A stretch of 28,244 bases of DNA from Chloroflexota bacterium (GTDB lineage: Bacteria; Chloroflexota; Dehalococcoidia; Lucifugimonadales; JACPCL1): the NCBI GenBank assembly GCA_016210375.1, contig JACQUH010000249.1:1-28244 (forward strand), written 5' to 3'. Below the pieces are notes generated by a model. That model had not been told where the DNA came from. It made no database searches and saw only the letters and a list, made by a program, of their open reading frames with translations. This document shows positions 22,024-28,244 of this stretch, piece after piece. The position numbers and the translations under genes were made by a program. Within the stretch, counting starts at the first letter, position 1. Each line of letters begins with the position of its first letter.

Positions 22024-23481
22024 CTACAGCACTCCCACGTCCTGGAGGAGCTTCACTGTCCCCGCCATGTCCGCCAGGTTCTTCATGGGCACGCCGGGGT
22101 CTCTGATCTCCGAGAGGGGCGCCAGGCCGAACTGGAGGCGAACCCCCTCCACCAGGGGGTACTCGTAGGTCTGGCTGGCGAAGTATTGCTGGCCCACCAC
22201 GGACAACAGGAACTGGAGGAAACGCTCCGCGTTCCCCCGGTTCTTGGCCGTCTCCAGGATGCCTGCCCCAGACACCATCACCATTGCCCCCGGACCGCCC
22301 GCCCTGGGATGATAGTTTCGTACCGGGAAGGACTCCCCCTGCTGGGCCAGGAACTGGTAGAGGTAGTAGTGGTTCACAAGCCCCACGTCAATCTCGCCGC
22401 TGCCCACGGCGGTCACGATCTGCGTGTTGCCGGAGTAAGCCTTGGCGTCATTGGCTTTAAGGCCTTCCAACCACTGGCGGGTCTTGGCCTCCCCCCACAG
22501 AGCGCGCATCGCCGTCACCATCGCCTGCAAAGAGCCATTGGTGGGCGCCCAGCCGATGCGGCCCTTCCACCTGGGGTCCACGAGGTCATAGATGTCATCG
22601 GGCAGGTCCTCAGGCTTCAGCCTCTTCGTGTTGTAGGCCACCACCCTGGCCCGGGCAGAGACGCCCACCCAGCGACCATCGGCTGCCCTGGCCCAGGCGG
22701 GAACTCGCTCCAGAAGGGACTGGGGCAAGGGCGACAGCATGCCTTCTACCGCGCCGATGCCTCCCGGGTCCTGGGCGTAGAAGATGTCCGCCGGGCTGCG
22801 TTTCCCCTCTTCCAGGAGCGTCGCCGCTATCTGGGGGGTGCCCCCGTACTTCACCTCCACCTTGATGCCCGTGGCCTGGGCGAACTGCTGAATGATGGGG
22901 TCCACCAGGGCCTGGCTGCGTCCCGAGTACACCACCAGGTTTCCGCCTACTGCGCCGCTCACGGAAAACGGGGCCCACATGCCCTTCTGGTAGTGCTCCG
23001 GAACGTTGCACAGCAGCACGTAGTTGCCGGGCACCAGATAGAAGGACGCTGCGCTCTCGCCGCCCGCAGGCAGGTCCACCGGCTCAATTTCGCCGATGAC
23101 CTGGCCGCTTCTTGCTTCATCCACCTGTCGGCTGGCCGGGTCTACGACGAGGCCCCCTGGCGGGAGGTCTGTCCTCATCACCACCAGCTCGTGGGGCTCC
23201 TTCCCCGGGTTCTTCGCTTTGAAGGTCACGTTGCCGGCAGGCGCCGAGCTCCTGTCCGCCGCCAGGGACCATTCTGCCAAAACGATGCGCACCTCTTCCC
23301 CCGCTTCGCCTACCACCGACGCACCCAGTTTCGCCTCCGGGTCCGGTACCGGACTGGCCCCACCCGTGGGAGACCCCCCCCCGCAGGCGGCGGCAAAGAT
23401 GCCCAGCAAGAGGGCCAAAGCCGCCGCGACAACCCTTGGGGCAAGCCAGACGCGCCTCGTGGTGGGAAGCAGAGCGCCCAT
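22024..23481 (-). CDS. Cupredoxin-FbpA fusion lipoprotein (iron-binding)
   Basis: A 485-residue lipoprotein (lipobox FAAAC, C33). Residues about 60-178 form a cupredoxin domain with all four type-1 copper ligands: H97 (KEPHELVV), C158, H163 and M168 in LLCNVPEHYQKGMWAPF. Residues about 180-485 are a periplasmic binding protein of the FbpA/FutA iron class, with VVYSGRS at its start and the tandem tyrosines NHYYLY that normally bind Fe(III). The fusion is continuous and in one frame, not a misjoin. Role of the copper domain is inferred: it could oxidise Fe(II) to Fe(III) or reduce it for release before uptake by the permease and ATPase encoded downstream. ATG at 23481 follows AGGAGG at ideal spacing. 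Alternative: the substrate is another anion or metal. Confidence 0.9.
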   Translation of the reverse strand: MGALLPTTRRVWLAPRVVAAALALLLGIFAAACGGGSPTGGASPVPDPEAKLGASVVGEAGEEVRIVLAEWSLAADRSSAPAGNVTFKAKNPGKEPHELVVMRTDLPPGGLVVDPASRQVDEARSGQVIGEIEPVDLPAGGESAASFYLVPGNYVLLCNVPEHYQKGMWAPFSVSGAVGGNLVVYSGRSQALVDPIIQQFAQATGIKVEVKYGGTPQIAATLLEEGKRSPADIFYAQDPGGIGAVEGMLSPLPQSLLERVPAWARAADGRWVGVSARARVVAYNTKRLKPEDLPDDIYDLVDPRWKGRIGWAPTNGSLQAMVTAMRALWGEAKTRQWLEGLKANDAKAYSGNTQIVTAVGSGEIDVGLVNHYYLYQFLAQQGESFPVRNYHPRAGGPGAMVMVSGAGILETAKNRGNAERFLQFLLSVVGQQYFASQTYEYPLVEGVRLQFGLAPLSEIRDPGVPMKNLADMAGTVKLLQDVGVL

Positions 23482-23499
23482 TCCAGCCTCCTGTCGCCT

Positions 23500-23536
23500 A
23501 CTATAGTCTAAAAGTTGACCAACAATGTCAACTTTT
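23500..23536 (-). promoter_or_regulatory. Palindromic operator over iron-transporter promoter
   Basis: Perfect inverted repeat AAAAGTTGAC (23510-23519) and GTCAACTTTT (23527-23536), seven bases apart. On the minus strand one arm contains a consensus TTGACA (23531-23526); TATAGT (23505-23500) is 20 bases away, longer than the usual 17. A regulator bound here would cover the -35 and spacer. An iron- or metal-responsive repressor is likely from context, but the sequence matches no operator I can name with confidence. Confidence 0.6.
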
Positions 23537-23719
23537 AACCTGCATTAAAGTATCACGCCCTCCTCTCCCTGTCAATCCAGGGGAGATGACGGAACCACCC
23601 TACCCCGTCGCACACCCCTGCCGAGAAAGGACGAGTCCCCCTGGCTCCCGAGGAGCCAAAGGATGTGGAAGGCAAGGCCTCTGGGCTGGAAAGCGCTGGC
23701 AAGCAGGCCCAGTGGCACC
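23537..23719. other. Intergenic region without recognised feature
   Basis: Between the iron-transporter promoter and the hairpin after the cyclase gene. It holds small self-complementary patches such as TGGCTCCCGAGGAGCCA (about 23640-23656), but no gene or clear repeat. Confidence 0.4.
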
Positions 23720-23800
23720 CTGGGGGAAGGGGGAACGAGAAAACGTGAGAGCCTGGGCACGGCAGAGCTGTGCCCAGGCTCTCACCAACATTTCCCCTCG
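23720..23800 (-). repeat. Hairpin repeat G / terminator of cyclase gene
   Basis: A 19-bp stem (23745-23763 with 23767-23785, one G-U pair, loop AGA), core CCTGGGCACGGC, flanked by CCTGGGGGAAGGGGGAA as in copy B. Relative to copy B four stem positions differ on both sides so that pairing is kept. On the minus strand it starts 19 bases after the cyclase gene stop and is followed by GTTTTCTCG, so it can serve as its terminator. Confidence 0.7.
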
Positions 23801-23803
23801 GCC

Positions 23804-26800
23804 CTACGGCTCCGACGCAGCTTGCACTCGCATCGCCAGGGAGAGGTCGCCTTTAGCCCCTAGCCTGCGAAAAATCGCTGTGGCCTGCCGCAAGGCAAGG
23901 CCCCGCATACGGGCGAATCCCTCTCTTTGCCCTTGTTCACCATATAGCACCGCGAGACAGAGCAGGGCCTGGGCCTTCTCATAGTCTGCGCCAAGGCGCT
24001 GGGCCAGGGCCACGCTCTCCCGCAGGTCCTCCTCCGCCTCCTCCAGTCGTCCCTGTCCGTGCGCGATACGCCCAAGGATCCGCAAGCCCTGGGTCTCCAG
24101 GAGTCTTGAACCCATCTCACGAATATCCTTGAGGGCTCGCTGGCAGGTGCGCAGCGCCGCCTCCGCCCGGCCTCTCGCCAGCTCCGCCTCCGCCTGCTGA
24201 AGGTAGGCTTCCGCCAGCAGGCCACGGGCCCCAGCCTTTCGGAAAAGGGCGATACCCTTCTCCACGCAATCCTGGGACTCCCCGTACCGCTGCTGGCGCT
24301 GGCGGGCGCGGGAGAGGTTGACCAGGGCGAGGCCAGCCACGGCCAGCGGCTCTCCAGTCTGCTCGTAGCGCTCCACCACCCTCTGCAGGTGCTCCACCGC
24401 CTCCTCCAGGTGACCCTGGGTCAAGAGCACCTCGCCGATGTTGTTGCGAACGATGGCGGCGGCAACGTGGTTGCTCAGCCGCTCGCTGGCCTGGAGGCTG
24501 GCCTGGTAGTGGTGGAGAGCCCTGTCCAGCATCCCCTGGAGCTGGTAGCCAGAGCCCAGGTTGTTGTTGGCCACCATCTGGCCCTGAAGGTCTCCCAGCT
24601 CATCGTACAGGCGGACCGCCCGCTCGCGGTGCGCAATAGCCTCCTTGACCTTTCCTGTATCCGCGAAGGCGTTGGCCAGGATATTGTGGGCGTAGGCGAT
24701 CTGCCGCAGGTCGCGGCTCCGGCGGGAGAGCAATAGTCCTGCCTGTCCCCATTGAATCGCCTGCACGTACCGGCCCTTCCGGTACAGTGACGCGCTCTTC
24801 GCGACGTTTATCTCCGCAGCGTACTTTGGCTGCCGTGGCGGCAAGAGCCTCAGGGCCAACTCCAGCCACTTGAGGGATAGGTCGTAGCTGGAGTTGTGCT
24901 CGTAGGCCACGCCTATCTTGCGGCACAGCACCGCTTGCTGCGCCTTGGGCGGCGTCCCCCCGCTCAGCTCCAGGGAGCTCCCTGGCGGCGCTCCCGGCTG
25001 GCGGGCCGCCTTGCGCCACTCTCGCAGGGCCCAGGAGAAGGTGCTCGCCGCCTTCTCGTGCTGTCCTGAGACCTCGTAGCAGTCCCCGATGCGCTCCACC
25101 AGGTAGCTGCGCTGGTGCAGGGCTATTCCCCCCAGTTTATCGGCGGCGTCTAGGCCGCGCCGGTAGTAGTCCACCGCCTGCTCGTGGGCGAACACCTGGC
25201 GGGCCTTGTCCCCTGCCCATGCAGAGTAGGTCAGCGTCTTGGCGCTGTTCCCACCCCTCCAGTAGTGGTGCGCCAGGGTCTCGTACAGCGGCTCAAGCTG
25301 CTCCTGGTGAGCCTGCTCCAGATAGGTGGCGACCTGCCCATGGAGCTCGCGACGCCGGGCGAAGTTGAGGCTGTCGTAGGCCACTTCCTGGAGGAGCGTG
25401 TGCCGGAAAGCGTAGGTGGTCTCGGCGGCCCCTTCTTCGGCATGAAGCAGGTCTTGCTGGGCGAGCTCCTGCAACCGGCCCTCCAGAAAACGACCGCTGG
25501 GGCCAGCAAGGACCGACCGCAAGGTGGGGAGCGTGAAGCTATTACCTACGACGGCGGCGGTACGGAGGACCTCCTTGGAAAGCCCAGGCAGTCCGTCAAT
25601 GCGGGACATGACCAGGGCCTGCACCCGGTCGGGGATTTCTATAGCCGCAATCCCCTGGACCGGTCCACCGGGCGCAGAGGTGAGCACGCCTTTAGCGCCT
25701 CCCGTCTGGCGGAGGGAACGGGCCACCTCTTCCAGGAAGAGGGGATTGCCCCGGGCCTTTGCCAGCACTGCCTCGGTTACCTCGTTGGGGATCTGGGGCT
25801 GGGCCAGCACTGCCCGCACAAGCTGTACTGAGGCCTCTCGGGACAGCTCCCCCACGGCGAGAGATGTGGATGAGGATGGCGGCAGCCCCGGGTCCAGCCC
25901 CTTCTGGGGTCTATGGGTCACACAGAACAGTATGCGGGAGGGTCCCAGATGCCCACCGACATGACTGACCAGCTCAACGGAGCTCTGGTCTGCCCATTGC
26001 AGGTCTTCCAGCAGGACCAGCAGGGGCGCCTCCGTGGCCCTGGCCTGCAGCAGCCCCGTCACCAGGTCAAACAGCCGGCGCCGACGTCTCTCTTCGTCCA
26101 GAGACTGGGTGACGTCGGTCTGGGAGAGGGAGAGCGTCAGGAGAGCATTCAGGAGGGGAGCTATCTCCAGCAGGTCTGGCGCGAGGCGACTGATGGCGCC
26201 CACGACCTTTTCGGTGCGGGCCTCTGTGGCATCCCCAGAAGCAAGACCAAAGAGGGACCCCAGCACCTGGACCCAGGGGGCAAAGGGGGTGGCCGTGGTG
26301 TAGGAGTAGGATTGGCCGCGGAGCACCGCCCAGCCCCGGGACGCGAGGTGGCTCTGGAACTCCAACACCAGACGAGTCTTCCCCACGCCAGCTTCTCCGG
26401 AGACTACGATGGAGCGACCTTCCCCGCCTTCAACCCGAGCACCCAGGCCCCTGAGAGCGTCCATCTCCCTTTCCCGTCCCACCATGAGGCCGAACGGAGC
26501 AACCCCCAGGCCCCCAGCGGCCCTTTGGCCCTCCCCTTCCAGCGAGCCGATGGGCACGGGCAGCCTTTTCCCTTTCACTGAGACGGGCGTCAGGCTCCGG
26601 ACAATAAAGTCCGGGCCGGCCTCATCGGCGACCCACTGGCTCACCACGATCTGCCCGGGCGAGGCCGAACCCATCAGGCGAGCGGCCAGATTAACGGAAT
26701 CTCCCATCACGGTGTACTCACGGCGATAGGGAGAGCCGACATCGCCGGCGAAAACAAAACCGCTGTTGATGCCGATGCGGTGGCGCAGACCCCCGCCCCG

Positions 26801-27910
26801 TTGAGAGACCTCGCGCTGGAGGTCCAGGGCCAGGCGGAGGGCGTTCTCAGAATCGTGCTCGTGGGCAATGGGCGCTCCAAAAAGCACGATCAGCTTAATG
26901 CCATGGCTGTCTATGTCGTTGCTCACCAGGAATCCGCCATACTGCTCCGCCAGCCGTATCACGGAGGAAAGATACTCTTGCAACTCAACCAGCGACCGCT
27001 CAGGCCCTTGCTCCTGGATGGCCTCGTTGACGCCGTGAACGCTGATGAAAATGACGGTGACCTTGCGGTGCTCGCCCTCCACAGCTTTGGCCTCGTCGCC
27101 CGCCTTCAGGGCCTGAACGACCGGGGGAGGGAGGTACGCCAGGAGCCCCGCCGCCTGGGAGGGGAGCAGACCGGCCCCTTGCGGGCTGGCCGAAAAAGTG
27201 CCCGCCCGCCTGGAGGGCCGAAGCACCCGGTAGGCATCCCCGCGAGGCTCCACCACATAGGACCCACCGGCCATGCTCAGGGTAGGTCCCGTGATGAGGA
27301 CTTCGCCTGAGGTCGCGGCGGCCTCGGCCTCCGCCACGCGGCCGGCCTCCTTGCCCAGGATGAAGTGCTGCATCCGCAGTCCTGGGAGGCCGGCGGCGGC
27401 GGACCAGAAGGTCCCGCTGTGCACGCCGACGCTCATGCTCAGGCGGATACGGTCTTTACCGATGTGCACCGTAGGGATCTGACGCGTGGCCTGCTGCATC
27501 GCCAGGGCGGTGGCCACCGCGCGGAGCTCGTGCCCCTGGTCCCTGAACAGGAGCAGCAGGGCATCGCCCCCGAACTTCAGGTTGGAACCCCCGTGCTCCC
27601 GGGCGATGTCCAACATGCGATGGAAGTAGGGATTGAGGATGTTGGTCAGCCACTCGGCGCCCTCCCTGCCTATTTCGGCCAGCCGCTCTGACATGCGGGT
27701 GAACCCGGAGATGTCGGCAAAGGCAAGGGTGCCTTCCACAGGCTCAATCCAGGGAAGTGGCCGGTCGGGATCGCGCCTCACGGCGTCCAGCAGCAGGGGT
27801 GGGAGGTAGGAGGCGGCAGCGGACCATGCGGTGGCGTCCATATCCTCGGACAGACCGCCACCCCGCCGCGCCTCTAGCGGACCTTGGTTGACCGGGGAAA
27901 GGTTTGACAT
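23804..27910 (-). CDS. Soluble adenylyl cyclase-like tandem cyclase/ATPase/TPR protein
   Basis: A 1368-residue cytoplasmic protein in the order of mammalian soluble adenylyl cyclase. Cyclase domain 1 (about 55-235) keeps both metal Asp: D66 in LAFADISGFTRM and D116 in KFGGDALLLLF, but lacks the Asn/Arg pair (GKEAGRVAEA). Cyclase domain 2 (about 280-440) lacks the metal Asp (IFISVHG at 288-294) but keeps the pair in EYTVMGDSVNLAARLM (N407, R411). The halves could form one active site. Then come a P-loop ATPase (Walker A SGEAGVGKTR about 504-513, Walker B LLVLLEDLQWAD about 629-641) and TPR repeats (about 940-1368). The open frame extends to 28228 but the first 106 residues are repeat translation; the ATG at 27910 is chosen although its ribosome site is weak (ATG at 27841 is possible). 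Likely makes cAMP. Confidence 0.88.
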   Translation of the reverse strand: MSNLSPVNQGPLEARRGGGLSEDMDATAWSAAASYLPPLLLDAVRRDPDRPLPWIEPVEGTLAFADISGFTRMSERLAEIGREGAEWLTNILNPYFHRMLDIAREHGGSNLKFGGDALLLLFRDQGHELRAVATALAMQQATRQIPTVHIGKDRIRLSMSVGVHSGTFWSAAAGLPGLRMQHFILGKEAGRVAEAEAAATSGEVLITGPTLSMAGGSYVVEPRGDAYRVLRPSRRAGTFSASPQGAGLLPSQAAGLLAYLPPPVVQALKAGDEAKAVEGEHRKVTVIFISVHGVNEAIQEQGPERSLVELQEYLSSVIRLAEQYGGFLVSNDIDSHGIKLIVLFGAPIAHEHDSENALRLALDLQREVSQRGGGLRHRIGINSGFVFAGDVGSPYRREYTVMGDSVNLAARLMGSASPGQIVVSQWVADEAGPDFIVRSLTPVSVKGKRLPVPIGSLEGEGQRAAGGLGVAPFGLMVGREREMDALRGLGARVEGGEGRSIVVSGEAGVGKTRLVLEFQSHLASRGWAVLRGQSYSYTTATPFAPWVQVLGSLFGLASGDATEARTEKVVGAISRLAPDLLEIAPLLNALLTLSLSQTDVTQSLDEERRRRRLFDLVTGLLQARATEAPLLVLLEDLQWADQSSVELVSHVGGHLGPSRILFCVTHRPQKGLDPGLPPSSSTSLAVGELSREASVQLVRAVLAQPQIPNEVTEAVLAKARGNPLFLEEVARSLRQTGGAKGVLTSAPGGPVQGIAAIEIPDRVQALVMSRIDGLPGLSKEVLRTAAVVGNSFTLPTLRSVLAGPSGRFLEGRLQELAQQDLLHAEEGAAETTYAFRHTLLQEVAYDSLNFARRRELHGQVATYLEQAHQEQLEPLYETLAHHYWRGGNSAKTLTYSAWAGDKARQVFAHEQAVDYYRRGLDAADKLGGIALHQRSYLVERIGDCYEVSGQHEKAASTFSWALREWRKAARQPGAPPGSSLELSGGTPPKAQQAVLCRKIGVAYEHNSSYDLSLKWLELALRLLPPRQPKYAAEINVAKSASLYRKGRYVQAIQWGQAGLLLSRRSRDLRQIAYAHNILANAFADTGKVKEAIAHRERAVRLYDELGDLQGQMVANNNLGSGYQLQGMLDRALHHYQASLQASERLSNHVAAAIVRNNIGEVLLTQGHLEEAVEHLQRVVERYEQTGEPLAVAGLALVNLSRARQRQQRYGESQDCVEKGIALFRKAGARGLLAEAYLQQAEAELARGRAEAALRTCQRALKDIREMGSRLLETQGLRILGRIAHGQGRLEEAEEDLRESVALAQRLGADYEKAQALLCLAVLYGEQGQREGFARMRGLALRQATAIFRRLGAKGDLSLAMRVQAASEP

Positions 27911-27960
27911 CGCGTGGCCCTGCCTGCTCGCCCTGGGAACTATCTCAAAAGGGTTCTTCA

Positions 27961-28238
27961 CCCCGGCCTGAAGGTCATTGAATAGATACGTTGCCAGTGA
28001 GACCCGACCTCTCCCCCTGTGGTCCCCCTCTCCGCAACAGAGAGGGGGACGGTGATTTGAGCAATCGGTGTGATGCGGCTCTGCCGCATCACACCGATTC
28101 AAACTAGTCTTCTCCCCCTTCCCGTGCGGGAAGAGCCTGTCCTTGAGTCCTTCGGCTGAAGGGCGAAGGAGGGAGCCAGAGGGGGTTAGGTCGGAACCAA
28201 ATTGGCAGGTTATTTCATCAATAACCATAAGGCTGGGG
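27961..28238 (+). repeat. MITE-like element, copy H (fullest copy)
   Basis: About 278 bp with inverted ends: CCCCGGCCTGAAGGTCATTG at left, and the reverse complement of the right end reads CCCCAGCCTTATGGTTATTG. Inside are TTGCCAGTGAGACCCGACCT, CCCTCTCCGCAACAGAGAGGG, a perfect 17-bp hairpin (28063-28079 with 28083-28099, loop TCT, AATCGGTGTGATGCGGC), CCCTTCCCGTGCGGGAAG and GGGGGTTAGGTCGGAACC. It lies before the cyclase gene and explains that gene's false N-terminal extension. Confidence 0.8.
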
Positions 28239-28244
28239 CATCAC

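Noticed and set aside
21418..23511. Long plus-strand open frame opposite the permease and binding-protein genes
   Set aside because: It is rich in His, Gln, Gly, Pro and Arg with no domain, typical of the antisense of GC-rich genes; the minus-strand genes have clear motifs.
27911..28228. First 106 residues of the long frame of the cyclase protein
   Set aside because: They translate through repeat copy H, including its hairpin and end sequences, and show no domain; the cyclase homology begins after the ATG at 27910.
1..28244. CRISPR array, tRNA, rRNA or tRNA-Sec gene
   Set aside because: The repeats found are irregularly spaced and dispersed, with no regular spacers, and no cloverleaf or rRNA-like sequence was recognised by eye.

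Overview
GC-rich window (roughly 60-65% by eye) read almost entirely from the minus strand. The gene set points to an aerobic, respiring Chloroflexota-type bacterium, perhaps Dehalococcoidia-like. This rests on an Act-type alternative complex III, c-type cytochrome maturation genes, a tandem-cyclase/ATPase/TPR giant and a genome littered with GC-rich hairpin repeats. The phylum is an inference from gene content; there is no rRNA or marker gene here.

Layout by position. (1) 209-947: a two-gene minus-strand unit. The first gene is a peroxiredoxin-like protein with an in-frame UGA exactly where the family has the first Cys of its CxxC motif, followed by a SECIS-like hairpin, so it is a strong selenoprotein candidate that simple ORF calling splits and loses. 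The second is a 66-aa GDCCVxC-motif protein whose family also has selenoprotein members. (2) 1000-2220: an orotate-phosphoribosyltransferase-like gene of lower GC, bounded by 10-bp inverted repeats (GTTAGGCGGC/GCCGCCTAAC) and, further out, by ~75-bp direct repeats; possibly a mobile cassette. (3) 2331-4057: threonine synthase and a YkvA-like (DUF1232) membrane protein. (4) 4425-9524: a cytochrome-c maturation operon read from right to left: CcmH, CcmF, a CcmI-like zinc-ribbon protein, an exported beta-domain protein with a CcmI-like tail, and a TlpA/CcmG thioredoxin. (5) 9831-18435: alternative complex III, read from right to left: a 2-TM protein, ActA (five hemes), ActB split into B1 (molybdopterin-fold) and B2 (Fe-S), two NrfD-like subunits, ActD and ActE. 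(6) 18643-18867 (+): a small TAT-signal protein, divergent from the complex. (7) 19069-23536: an iron ABC transporter operon whose binding protein is fused to an apparently complete type-1 copper (cupredoxin) domain, behind a perfect 10+10 bp palindrome overlapping the promoter. (8) 23804-27910: a 1368-aa protein resembling mammalian soluble adenylyl cyclase in domain order.

Most intergenic gaps hold one of several repeat families. The main one is a MITE-like element of about 220-280 bp with inverted ends, GC-rich arms and a perfect 17-19 bp central hairpin. The hairpin stems differ between copies by compensatory base-pair changes.

The respiratory genes form one theme: complex III passes quinol electrons to c-type cytochromes, and the neighbouring Ccm genes attach heme to ActA and ActE. 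The iron transporter with its copper domain may feed heme and Fe-S demand. The selenoprotein and TlpA proteins handle thiol redox chemistry. No selenocysteine machinery, tRNA, rRNA or CRISPR array was seen in the window.
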